From Caldilineae bacterium (GTDB lineage Bacteria; Chloroflexota; Anaerolineae; Epilineales; Epilineaceae), in assembly GCA_020634625.1 (NCBI GenBank), contig JACKBJ010000014.1, positions 1-64,000 on the forward strand: a stretch of DNA of 64,000 nt, read 5' to 3'. Shown here one piece after another: positions 34,664 to 43,521 of the stretch; position 1 is the stretch's first letter; every line of letters begins with the position of its first letter. Both the position numbers and the translations under genes were made by a program. Under the pieces are notes generated by a model. The model was not told where the DNA came from. It ran no database searches and saw nothing but the letters and a program-made list of their open reading frames with translations.

Positions 34664-35404
34664 ATGCCGGCCGCCGAACACGCCACCGCCGTCGACAGGC
34701 CCAGCCCCAAGCGCCTCGCCCGGGGCATCGGCCTGCTCTACCTGACCCTTTTCTTCGTCGGCCCGCTGGCCTTCCTGGTCGGCAAGACCGGGCTGATCGT
34801 CGACGGCGACGCGGCGGCCACCGCGGCCAACATCGCCGCCTCGGAAGGCCTGTTCCGCATCAGCATGAGCGCCGAGGTGGCCGTCTTCCTCATCGAGATC
34901 CTGGCTTCGGCCATGCTCTACGTGCTCTTCCGACCGGTCAGCCGGCCGCTGGCGATGGCGGCCATGCTGGCCCGCTTCGGCCAGGCGGTCGTCCAGGGGG
35001 TCAACCTGCTGTGGAGCAGCCTGGCGCTCAGCCTCGTCGCGGGCGGCGCCTACCTCGACGTCTTCGAGCCGGCCCAGCGCAGCGCCCTCGCGCTGCTGAT
35101 GCTGGACGCCAACGGTTTCATGATCCATGTCTGGGGCCTCTTCTTCGGGCTGCACCTGGCCATGCTCGGCTGGCTGGTGCACCGCTCCGGCTTCCAGCCC
35201 CGGCCGCTGGGCTGGCTGCTGGCGCTGGCGTCGGTCGGCTACCTGGCCGAGGGCATCGGCGCCATCCTGGCGCCCGGCGCCGCCGAGCTCCTGGCCACGC
35301 TCGTGCTCGTCCTGGCCATCCCGGGCGAGCTGGTCTTCACGTTCTGGCTGCTGGTCAAGGGCGTCGACGAGGACGCCTGGCTGGCGCTCGAGACCCGGAC
35401 CTGA
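34664..35404 (+). CDS. DUF4386 family membrane protein
   Basis: 246 residues from ATG 34664 (AGGAG upstream). Six hydrophobic helices with the family's N-terminal RLARGIGLLYLTLFFVGPLA, EVAVFLIEILASAMLYVLF, and the conserved HVWGLFFGLHLAMLGWLV, followed by GYLAEGIGAILAPG. Function unknown; members occur in actinobacteria, Chloroflexota and Bacteroidota. It is followed 77 bases later by an oxidoreductase on the same strand. Confidence 0.82.
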   Translation: MPAAEHATAVDRPSPKRLARGIGLLYLTLFFVGPLAFLVGKTGLIVDGDAAATAANIAASEGLFRISMSAEVAVFLIEILASAMLYVLFRPVSRPLAMAAMLARFGQAVVQGVNLLWSSLALSLVAGGAYLDVFEPAQRSALALLMLDANGFMIHVWGLFFGLHLAMLGWLVHRSGFQPRPLGWLLALASVGYLAEGIGAILAPGAAELLATLVLVLAIPGELVFTFWLLVKGVDEDAWLALETRT

Positions 35405-35481
35405 CGGCGACCGCGACCGGCCGACGCCCCGAGCGGGGCACCGCCGCGACGACTCGAACCTGGAGGCAGGCCTTGCCACAC

Positions 35482-36459
35482 ATGCGTGCCATCGTGCTCG
35501 ATGCGCCCGGACCGCCCGATGCGCTGCGCCTCCGGGACATCCCCCGGCCAGCGCCGCGGCCGGGATGGGTGCTCCTGCGGGTCGAGGCCTTCGGCCTGAA
35601 CCGATCGGAGCTGCACACGCGGCTCGGCCTCGCCGGCCCGGACCTGACTTTTCCGCGCGTCCTGGGCATCGAAGCCGCCGGTCGGATCGAGGCGGCGCCC
35701 GGGACCGACCTCCCCGAAGGCTCGAAGGCGGTGGCGATGGTCGGCGGCATGGGGCGATCCTTCGATGGGGGCTACGCCGAGTACACCCTCGTGCCCGCCG
35801 CCTGCGTGGTCCCGGTGACGACCGACCTCGACTGGGCCCGGCTCGGCGCGCTGCCCGAGGTTCTGCAGACGGCCTGGGGCTCGCTCACCGTGGGCATAGG
35901 CCTCAGCGGCGGAGACACCCTCCTGATCCGGGGCGGCACGTCATCCGTCGGGATGATGGCCGCGATCCTCGCCCGGCGCATGGGCGCCACCGTCCTCTCG
36001 ACCACGCGCCGGCCCGACCGCGCCGAGGCCCTCCACGCCATCGGCGTGGATCACGTCGTCGTGGACGACGGCGAGGTCGTTGACGCGGTGCGGCGCCTGG
36101 TGCCTGCCGGCGTCGACGGCGCGCTGGAGCTCGTCGGCGCGCCCACGCTGCGCGACACGCTGCGCGCATGCCGACCGGGCGGGACCACCTGCTTCACCGG
36201 AATGCTCTCGAACCGGTGGATCGTCGAGCAGTTCTACCCGATCGACTTCATCCCGACCGGCGTTCGGCTGACCGCCTATGGCGGCAGCGCGGGCAACCTG
36301 CCGAGCACGGTGCTCTCCGACATCGCGTCGGCCATCCACCGCGGCGAGATAGACTGGCCGGTCGAAGTCTATGCCATGGAGGACATCGCGCGGGCGCACG
36401 ACGACATGGAGCACAACCGCGTCGCCGCGAAGCAGGTGGTGCTGACGCGAGCGGAGTGA
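35482..36459 (+). CDS. Zinc-binding-type (MDR) alcohol dehydrogenase/quinone oxidoreductase family protein
   Basis: 325 residues from ATG 35482; TTG 35473 is an alternative. GroES-like N-terminal domain (GWVLLRVEAFGLNRSELHTR, then FPRVLGIEAAGRIE) and Rossmann domain with LLIRGGTSSVGMMAAILARR. The cysteines and histidine that bind zinc in ADH are absent, so it belongs to the zinc-free quinone oxidoreductase-like group that reduces quinones or enones with NADPH. A frequent partner of DUF4386-type small-molecule genes; substrate unknown. Confidence 0.85.
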   Translation: MRAIVLDAPGPPDALRLRDIPRPAPRPGWVLLRVEAFGLNRSELHTRLGLAGPDLTFPRVLGIEAAGRIEAAPGTDLPEGSKAVAMVGGMGRSFDGGYAEYTLVPAACVVPVTTDLDWARLGALPEVLQTAWGSLTVGIGLSGGDTLLIRGGTSSVGMMAAILARRMGATVLSTTRRPDRAEALHAIGVDHVVVDDGEVVDAVRRLVPAGVDGALELVGAPTLRDTLRACRPGGTTCFTGMLSNRWIVEQFYPIDFIPTGVRLTAYGGSAGNLPSTVLSDIASAIHRGEIDWPVEVYAMEDIARAHDDMEHNRVAAKQVVLTRAE

Positions 36460-36571
36460 GCGCCGTTCCTCGGCCGGCCGGTCGGCGGTCGACCCGACTG
36501 GCGCCCGTCGGCCGGGTTGCCGGTCGGCCGATTCGTCTCGCCGATCTCGTGGTCGACCCGAACCGAGGTTC

Positions 36572-36595
36572 CCCCGATCCGGTGATGGGTCGGGG
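36572..36595. terminator. Hairpin between convergent genes
   Basis: CCCCGATCC, 6-base loop, GGGTCGGGG (8 of 9 pairs plus one G-T), lying between the stop of the MDR gene (+) and the stop of the CmcI-like gene (-). Confidence 0.45.
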
Positions 36596-36640
36596 ATTCC
36601 CCAGGTCCGTCGGCAGCGACACCGAGCCGGGTGGCGTCGG

Positions 36641-37501
36641 CTACGAAGGCTCGAGGCGATCCGCGTGGCCGGCGGCTGAAGGCGATGCGTCGGCCGTCGC
36701 CTCGGAGGGCGCATCGGGCAGCCGCCTCAAGAAGCCCCGCGGGTTGTAGGTCATCAGGTAGCGCTCGCGGCTGGCGTCGACCTCGAACTCGGGGTGCCGG
36801 GCCAGGAAGTCCTCGGTGGCCGGCAGCGGGCCCTCGACCAGCCAGCCGAAGGCGTCGCTGGGCGGGAACAGGTCCAGGATGCCGTCCTCGACGATCAGGT
36901 AGCTGCCGGGCGAGACCAGCGGCGCGTAGAGCTCCAGGTCGCGCAGCACCGCCTCGCGGCGATGGTCGCCGTCGTGGATGACCAGGGTGCGCCGGCCCTG
37001 GCACAGCGCGGCCACCTTGCCCACGATCTCGGGCGCCGAGCAGTCGCCGGTCAGCTCGACGATGCGCGGGTGGCTGACCCGATAGCGCGACCGATCGATG
37101 TCCAGCGAGATCACCTGCCCGACGCCGATCAGGTCCATCAGCTGGGCGAAGAAGAGCGTGCTGCCGCCGGAATGGCTGCCGATCTCGACCAGGACCTCGG
37201 GCTGGACCGCGTACAGGATCTCCTGGTAGATCCAGCTGTCCAGCGGGTTCTTGAGCATCGGCACGCCCATCCAGGTGCTCTGGTCGAAGACGATCTGCGC
37301 CTGGTGGTAGGCCAGCCAGTCGCGCAGGCTCATCTTCCAGCGCCGGTGGTAGTCGGTGCCCTTCAGCCGCTGCGGGCGCCGGTAGACCTTGCGCCAGAGG
37401 GCGTGGCCCAGGCGATAGGCGGCGCGGGCGCGCCGGCGCCAGGGCCCGGCGGCCAGCCCGCGGCGGGCGGTGTCGGAAGCAGGGTCGAGGCTGCGGGACA
37501 T
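36641..37501 (-). CDS. CmcI-like cephalosporin hydroxylase/rhamnosyl O-methyltransferase family protein
   Basis: 286 residues from ATG 37501. SAM-dependent methyltransferase fold: LVEIGSHSGGSTLFFAQLM (SAM-binding), VISLDIDRSRYRV, LVIHDGDHRREAVLRDLELY, SYLIVEDGILD. Upstream, FDQSTWMGVPMLKNPLDSWI is a signature of the CmcI/rhamnosyl O-methyltransferase family. Set beside glycan genes, methylation of a surface sugar is the most likely role. Divergent from the GT-C operon. Confidence 0.8.
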   Translation of the reverse strand: MSRSLDPASDTARRGLAAGPWRRRARAAYRLGHALWRKVYRRPQRLKGTDYHRRWKMSLRDWLAYHQAQIVFDQSTWMGVPMLKNPLDSWIYQEILYAVQPEVLVEIGSHSGGSTLFFAQLMDLIGVGQVISLDIDRSRYRVSHPRIVELTGDCSAPEIVGKVAALCQGRRTLVIHDGDHRREAVLRDLELYAPLVSPGSYLIVEDGILDLFPPSDAFGWLVEGPLPATEDFLARHPEFEVDASRERYLMTYNPRGFLRRLPDAPSEATADASPSAAGHADRLEPS

Positions 37502-37748
37502 GCGGGGCTCCGGTGCGCGGGCGGGCGGTCGTGGCCGAAGCGCGACCCGCGCCCATGCGGGTCGGCGGTGCCGGGTTCGACCGGGCTGCAGGGTAGCATC
37601 GGGCGCCCGGGGGGCCAATCGGCGCGGGCCGGCCGCCTGCCGCCCCGAGCCCTGGAAGGTGCCGCGGCGGGGCAAGGCGGGTATCATGCTGGGTCATGAT
37701 CGCGATCCGAGACGGGCGGGGAAGCGCGGGCACGCCCGAGGGCTCCGA

Positions 37749-40700
37749 GTGACGCCGAAGCCGCGTGCCGCGGCCGGCTGGGCGACCGCGCAGCGCCACC
37801 CGCGGCTGCTGGTCGCCGGGCTGACGCTGCTGGCGCTCCTGATCCGAGCCTGGGACGTCGACCACATGTCGCTCTGGCAGGACGAGGGCCTGACGCTCTA
37901 CCGGGCCGGCCTCGACCTGCCGGGCATCCTCTCGGGTGCGATCCCGCTCGACGCCCTGCTGACCCGCGACGTGCAGCCGCCGCTCTACTTCCTGCTGCTG
38001 GCCGCCTGGCTGCGCGGCCTGGGCCTCACGGTGAGCACGCCGGGAGCGATCTGGGCCGGCAAGTGGCTGTCGCTGCTGGTCAGCCTGCCCCAGGTCGGCC
38101 TGACCTGGGCGCTGGCGCGGCGGCTCCTGCGCCCGCGGCCGGCCGGGCCGCTCCCGGGGGCGCGCGCCGGATCCTCCGCCGACGCCCGGCTGGCGATCCC
38201 CCTGCTGGCCGCGCTCCTGGCGGCGCTGTCGCCGGCCCTGCTCTGGTACGCCCAGGAGCTGCGCAGCTACAGCCTGCAGGTCAGCCTGGGGCTGGCCTCG
38301 GTCTACGCATTGCTGCGGGCGCTCGAGGCCTGGGGCTCGGGCGCGACCGCGGACCCGGACGCGGCGCGGGACAAGGCTCCGCGGCGTCGGGCCGCCGGCT
38401 GGGCCCTGCTCTGCGTCCTCTGCGGCGCGGCGCTGGTCTGGACCCACTACCTGAGCGTCTTCCTGCTGGCCTTCGAGGGCCTGGTGGTCCTGGCCTACGG
38501 TGCGCGGCGGCGCGACTGGCGCGCCCTGGCGCCGCTCCTGGCCCTGGGCCTGGCGGCCGCGCCGCTGCTGCCCTACGCGCTCTGGCGCCTGGGCCTGGGG
38601 CCCGAGCGCGACCAGCGCTTCGTGCCCCTGGCGACCCTGCTGCGCGACGTCACGCTGGGCTTCGGCTTCGGCAAGTCGGCGCCGGGCTGGAGCCTGGCGG
38701 CGCCGGGCCGGCACCTGGGCATGCTGGCGGCCGAGCTGGCCTTCGCCGGCCTGCTCCTGGCCGGCGCGGCCTGGCTCTGGCAGCGGCATGGGCGCGGGCT
38801 CGCGCTGCTGGCGCTCGGCTACCTGCTGGTCCCTGTGCTGGGGCTCTACGGCCTGACCTGGCTCAAGCCGGTCTACATGGGCGTGCGGCACATCCTGCTG
38901 GCCATCCCGGCCGCCTGGCTGCTGGCCGCGGCCGGCGGCTGGGGGCTCGAGCAGCGGCGGCGCGGGCTGGGCCTGGCGCTGCTCCTGCTGGCCGGCCTGG
39001 GCATGTCGGCCTCGGTGCAGGGGTACTACGGCGACCCGAGCCTGGCCAAGGACGACCACCGCGCCCTGGCGGCCTACCTGCGGGCGCATGCGGTGACGGC
39101 CTCGGAAGGGGCCCGGGGCGATCTCCTGGCGGTCTCCCACCCGGTCCTGCGCTACACCTACCAGCCGCTGCTGCCGGACCTGGACATCCTGGCCCTGCCG
39201 CCCTTCCTGGCCAGCGGGCTGCCCGACGAGCGGCCGCCGGCCGAGCTGCTCGAGCCGCTCCTGGCGCGCTACGACCGCATCTGGTTCGTCGATCCGCCGG
39301 CGGACTACGAAGCCTGGCTAGCCGAGCACCTGATCGAGGTCGACCGGGTCGACTTCCCGGCCAGCTCGATCGTGCTCGACCTGCACGCCTACGAGCCGGC
39401 GCCCGACCTGGCCGGGCCCGAGGCGCCGACCCGGCGGCAGAACCAGCGCCTGGGCGGCCTCGAGCTGCTCGGCTGGCAGGCCCTGCCCGAGCCCCTGGTG
39501 GCCGGCCAGGGCGGCCGACTGCGCCTGGTCTGGAAGGTCGCCGAGCGCGACCTGCCCGACTACAAAGTGGCCTTCGAGCTGCTCGACGCCGCGGGCGAGA
39601 ACGTCGCCGACGGCGACCACGCGCCCTTCCACGGCCTGCGCCCGACCCGGGGCTGGGACTTCGGCACGCTGGTCTACGAGCCGCACGACCTGCGGGTGAG
39701 CGCGGGCGCCCCGGCGGGCGAGTACCGGCTGACGGCCAGGGTCTACGAGCCCGAGTCCGGCGCGGTCCACCCGGCCGAGGGGCCGATCGAGCTGGGCAGC
39801 CTCGTCCTGCGCGCCCCGGCGCGCCCGCCCGCCCGGGCCAGCCTGCCCATCGGGCGACCGCTCCTGGCGCGCGGGCGGGGCCTGGACATCCTGGGCTACG
39901 ACCTGGCCCCGGCGCCCGAGGCGGGCTGGACCGCCGGCGAGCGTCTGCCGCTCGCGGTCTGGCTGCGCCTGGGCGCGCCGGCGGACCCGGCGCCGGAGGC
40001 GGCCGACGCGCGGCTGCGGATCGAGCTGGTCGACACCTGGGGCCGGGTGCGAGCCGAAGGCCGGGTCGCGATCCCCGGCTACGGCCAGGCCGCGGCCGCC
40101 GGACAGCCGCGGCGGCTGGACGCGTCGCTCGACCTGCCGGCCGAGGCCGGCCGCTACGGCCTGCGGCTGGCCCTCGACTGCTGCGGCGCGGAGGGCCGCG
40201 CGCGCGGCTTCCGCCGCGGCGATCCGCTGGCCCTGCTGCCGGTGCGCCGGCTCTGGCTCGCCGGCATCGACGTCCGGGCGCCGCGGCGGGTGACGGCCTT
40301 GCCCGAGATGCAGCATGCCATCGGCGCCACGGTCGGCGGCGCGGCCGAGCTGCTGGGCTACGACGGCCCGGCCGACGGCATCGCCCTGGCGCCGGGGGCC
40401 GAGCTGCCGTTGACGCTCTACTGGCGCGGCCTGGCGCCGATGCGCAGCCGCTATCGGGTGACCCTGCAGCTCCTGCCGGCCGACCCGGTCAGCGGCGAGC
40501 CCAGCGGCGCGCCCCTGGCCCAGCACGACGCCGAGCCGGCCGACGGCGCGCGCCCGACCACCGGCTGGTCGCCGGGCGAGGTGCTGGTCGATCCGCACGC
40601 GCTGCGCCTGCCCGAGGCGCTGCCGGCCGGCGACTACCTGCTCGTGGCGGCCCTCTACGACCCCGAGCGCCCCGATCGGCCGCGGCCCGAGGTCGAACAG

Positions 40701-40784
40701 GCCGGCGGCCGGCGCGACTACGTCCTGCTCGGGCGCTTCAGCCTGGCCGAAGCCGACCCGAGTCCCAGCGGAGACGCCCCATGA
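37749..40784 (+). CDS. GT-C membrane glycosyltransferase fused to beta-sandwich repeats
   Basis: 1011 residues from GTG 37749. ATG 37686 is in frame but overlaps a -10-like TATCAT (37682-37687), so the later start is preferred. The N-terminal ~470 residues are a PMT/ArnT-type (GT39-like) membrane enzyme: LLIRAWDVDHMSLWQDEGLT carries the catalytic Asp-Glu of the first outer loop, with about ten helices following. The C-terminal half holds at least two beta-sandwich modules with the pattern 'L-x-W/Y-W/K ... PTRGWDFGTLVYEPHDLRV ... AGEYRLTARVYEPESG' and 'ELPLTLYWRGLAP ... PTTGWSPGEVLVDPHALRLP ... AGDYLLVAALYDPERP'. It overlaps the next gene by ATGA. Confidence 0.8.
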   Translation: MTPKPRAAAGWATAQRHPRLLVAGLTLLALLIRAWDVDHMSLWQDEGLTLYRAGLDLPGILSGAIPLDALLTRDVQPPLYFLLLAAWLRGLGLTVSTPGAIWAGKWLSLLVSLPQVGLTWALARRLLRPRPAGPLPGARAGSSADARLAIPLLAALLAALSPALLWYAQELRSYSLQVSLGLASVYALLRALEAWGSGATADPDAARDKAPRRRAAGWALLCVLCGAALVWTHYLSVFLLAFEGLVVLAYGARRRDWRALAPLLALGLAAAPLLPYALWRLGLGPERDQRFVPLATLLRDVTLGFGFGKSAPGWSLAAPGRHLGMLAAELAFAGLLLAGAAWLWQRHGRGLALLALGYLLVPVLGLYGLTWLKPVYMGVRHILLAIPAAWLLAAAGGWGLEQRRRGLGLALLLLAGLGMSASVQGYYGDPSLAKDDHRALAAYLRAHAVTASEGARGDLLAVSHPVLRYTYQPLLPDLDILALPPFLASGLPDERPPAELLEPLLARYDRIWFVDPPADYEAWLAEHLIEVDRVDFPASSIVLDLHAYEPAPDLAGPEAPTRRQNQRLGGLELLGWQALPEPLVAGQGGRLRLVWKVAERDLPDYKVAFELLDAAGENVADGDHAPFHGLRPTRGWDFGTLVYEPHDLRVSAGAPAGEYRLTARVYEPESGAVHPAEGPIELGSLVLRAPARPPARASLPIGRPLLARGRGLDILGYDLAPAPEAGWTAGERLPLAVWLRLGAPADPAPEAADARLRIELVDTWGRVRAEGRVAIPGYGQAAAAGQPRRLDASLDLPAEAGRYGLRLALDCCGAEGRARGFRRGDPLALLPVRRLWLAGIDVRAPRRVTALPEMQHAIGATVGGAAELLGYDGPADGIALAPGAELPLTLYWRGLAPMRSRYRVTLQLLPADPVSGEPSGAPLAQHDAEPADGARPTTGWSPGEVLVDPHALRLPEALPAGDYLLVAALYDPERPDRPRPEVEQAGGRRDYVLLGRFSLAEADPSPSGDAP

Positions 40785-43465
40785 TCGCCCTCATCATCAC
40801 CGCCTTCTGGGTCCTCGCCGGCGGCCTGGCCTGCGCGCACCTGCTGCGCCTGCGCCAGATGGACCTGAGCGAGATGCTGGCCCTGGGCGCCGGGCTGGGC
40901 CTGGCGGTGCTGAGCCTGGCCATGGCGGCCAGCCTGCTGCCCAAGCCCTGGGCGGCCGGCCTGCTGCTGGGTGGCCTGGCGGTCCTGCCGGTCTACCTGT
41001 ACCGCTTCTACCGGCAGACCTTCGAGGCCTCGCGGCTCCGGTCGGAGCCCGACCCGGACGGCAGCCCGTCGGAGCCGGATCGGCCGGACGCCGGCGACGA
41101 CTGGCCGCTGGGCCTGACGCCGGCCGGGCTGCGCGTGGCGGCGCTGGCGCTGCTGCTGCTGGCCGCCGGCTGGCTGCGCCTGGCCAACCTGGGCTACGCC
41201 GAGTTCCAGGGCGACGAGGCGCGGGCCATGCTGCTGGCCCAGGAGCTGGGCCGCAGCGGCAGCCCCGAGGCCATCCTGCAGCACAAGAAGGGGCCGATCG
41301 AGCTGCTCCTGCCGGCGCCGGGGCCGCGCCTGAACGACCTCTCGGAGCGCACGGCGCGCCTGCCCTTCGCGCTGGCGGGCCTGGCGGCGCTGCTGGGCGC
41401 CTGGGCCCTGGGCGCGCGGCTCTTCGGCAGCCGCGCCGGCTGGCTGGCGGCGATGCTGATGGCCCTGGACGGCTACCTGATCGCCTTCTCGCGCATCGTG
41501 CAGTACCAGAGCATCGTCCTGCTCTTCTCGGTGCTGGCGGTCTGGTGCGCCTGGCGCTTCCACCGCCGCGCGGCCGACGCGGGGCGCTGCCTGCTCCTGG
41601 CCGGCTTCTTCCTGGGCCTGGGCAGCTGGGCGCACTACGAGATGATCTTCGCCGTCCCGCCGGTGGCCTGGCTGATCCTCTCGCGCGGCGTCTCCGAGCG
41701 CTGGTCGCCGCGGGTCTGGCTGCGGCGCCTCGCGCCGCCGGTGACCCTGGCCGCGGCGCTCTGCCTGGCCTTCTACCTGCCCTTCGTGCGGCACCCGCAG
41801 TTCGCCCGGACCTGGGACTACATCAGCCAGCGCCGGGTGGGCGGCGGCATGCCCTACAACATGCTGGGCGACTGGTTCACCCGCGCCAGCTTCTACAACG
41901 CCAGCTACTTCGTGATCGCCGTGGCCCTGATCCTGATCGCCGTGGTGCTGCGGCTGCTCGTCCTGGCCTGGGGCGGGACGGGGCGGATCCTGGGCGGGCT
42001 GTGGCTGCTGGGGCTGGCGCTGCTGATCGCCCGCCCGGCCTGGCTGCAGATCGGTCCGACCGAGGCCGACCCCCCGCGCTCGCTGGCGCTGCTGGTCTTC
42101 CTGCCGGTGCTGGCGGCGCTGCTGGCGGCCCCGCGTCTGGACGCCCGCTGGCGCATGCTCCTGCTCTGGCTGGCCGGCCCCTTCTTCGCCGCCGCCTTCC
42201 TGGTCAAGAAGCCGCATACCCACTTCTACACCATGCTGCCGGCCTGGCTGCTGATGGCCGGCTGGGGCCTCGACCAGGCCGTCGGCTGGCTCGAGACGCG
42301 CCTGGGCAGGCTCCGGGGCCGCCAGCTGGCCGCCGGCCTGGGCGCGCTGCTGTTGCTGGTCTTCTTCCTGCACCAGCAGGTGGTCTTCGTGCGCCACGAC
42401 CCCGAGTACAAGCGGGTCTGGCCCGAGGCGCGGCTGGCCGGCTACTGGCAGCCCTTCGAGGCCCTGCCCCGCGGCGGCTACTTCGGCTTCCCCTACCGCG
42501 CCGGCTGGTCCACGGTCCGCGAGATGTTCCGCGCCGGCCTGCTCTCGGGCAGCTACGACTCGAACGAGGAGGCGTTGATCACCGGCTGGTACACCATGGG
42601 CGCGCCGCGCTGCCCCGAGGCGCCCGACTACTACCTGGTGGCCTGGCGTCCGCAGGACGCCGAGCCGATCCCGGACGACCTGGCCGGGCGCGGCTACCAC
42701 CTGCACGCCCAGATCCTGGTCGGGGGCCAGACCAAGCTGGAGGTCTACCAGCGGGCGCCGCTGCTGACCGACGCGCCGCTGACGGTCGAGGACGACGGGT
42801 CGATCCGGCGCCTGCTGCGCGACCTGGACGCCGCCGCCGCGGCCGAGCCGGGCGGCCCGCCCGCGCCCCGCGCGCTGCGCGACGCCGACCGTTCGATCGC
42901 CGCCGCCGCCGCGCTGGGGCTGCCGCTGGTCGAGGACCGGCGCGACTGGCGCTTCGGCGAGGCCATCCGGCTGCTGGGCGCGGACTACCCGCTGCTGAGC
43001 GAGGCCTACGGCGCGCCGATCGCCAGCCGGCGCGCCAAGGCCGGCACGGCGCCCGCCGAACGGCACAGCAGCCAGGGCGAGGCGGCCCTGGGCGTCAGCC
43101 TGGTCTGGCAGGCGCTGGCGCCGATCGAGACCAACCTGTCGGTCTTCGTCCACCTGGTCGATGCCGCGGGCAACACGGTGGCCCAGTCCGACGGCTGGCC
43201 GGACTGCGGCCGTGCGCCCAGCTCGGGCTGGGGGCGCGACGAAGCGGGGGCCTACATGGCCGATTCGACCGCTTTCGTCTACGATCAGCATCGCTTGCTG
43301 CTGCCGGCGGAAGGCCTGCCGCCCGGCGAGTATCGCGTTCGGGCCGGGCTCTACCAGGCCGAGACCGGCCAGCGCTTGCCGGCCCGGCCGATGGCCGACC
43401 CGATGGCCGAGCCCTTCGACGCGATCGAGCTCTGGTCCTTCCGCATCACCGACGCCGCCGACTGA
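40781..43465 (+). CDS. GT-C membrane glycosyltransferase with one C-terminal beta-sandwich module
   Basis: 894 residues. An N-terminal pair of helices and an acidic linker precede a PMT-like domain whose first outer loop has YAEFQGDEARAMLLAQELG (catalytic Asp-Glu). Later loops contain HKKGPIELLLPAP and GSWAHYEMIFAVPPV; about 12 helices in total. The C-terminal ~130 residues repeat the module seen in the upstream gene (VSLVWQALAPIETNLSVFVH, then PPGEYRVRAGLYQAETGQRL). The donor is expected to be a prenyl-phosphate sugar. Confidence 0.82.
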   Translation: MIALIITAFWVLAGGLACAHLLRLRQMDLSEMLALGAGLGLAVLSLAMAASLLPKPWAAGLLLGGLAVLPVYLYRFYRQTFEASRLRSEPDPDGSPSEPDRPDAGDDWPLGLTPAGLRVAALALLLLAAGWLRLANLGYAEFQGDEARAMLLAQELGRSGSPEAILQHKKGPIELLLPAPGPRLNDLSERTARLPFALAGLAALLGAWALGARLFGSRAGWLAAMLMALDGYLIAFSRIVQYQSIVLLFSVLAVWCAWRFHRRAADAGRCLLLAGFFLGLGSWAHYEMIFAVPPVAWLILSRGVSERWSPRVWLRRLAPPVTLAAALCLAFYLPFVRHPQFARTWDYISQRRVGGGMPYNMLGDWFTRASFYNASYFVIAVALILIAVVLRLLVLAWGGTGRILGGLWLLGLALLIARPAWLQIGPTEADPPRSLALLVFLPVLAALLAAPRLDARWRMLLLWLAGPFFAAAFLVKKPHTHFYTMLPAWLLMAGWGLDQAVGWLETRLGRLRGRQLAAGLGALLLLVFFLHQQVVFVRHDPEYKRVWPEARLAGYWQPFEALPRGGYFGFPYRAGWSTVREMFRAGLLSGSYDSNEEALITGWYTMGAPRCPEAPDYYLVAWRPQDAEPIPDDLAGRGYHLHAQILVGGQTKLEVYQRAPLLTDAPLTVEDDGSIRRLLRDLDAAAAAEPGGPPAPRALRDADRSIAAAAALGLPLVEDRRDWRFGEAIRLLGADYPLLSEAYGAPIASRRAKAGTAPAERHSSQGEAALGVSLVWQALAPIETNLSVFVHLVDAAGNTVAQSDGWPDCGRAPSSGWGRDEAGAYMADSTAFVYDQHRLLLPAEGLPPGEYRVRAGLYQAETGQRLPARPMADPMAEPFDAIELWSFRITDAAD

Positions 43466-43521
43466 TCCGCCCGCGCCTCGGGGCCTGCCGCCCAGGATCC
43501 AGCGCCTCCCGTCGAGCTGCC

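Noticed and set aside
37686..37688. ATG as start of the first GT-C gene
   Set aside because: It overlaps a -10-like TATCAT, and the extra N-terminal residues are basic and unrelated to the family; GTG 37749 preferred, though not proven.
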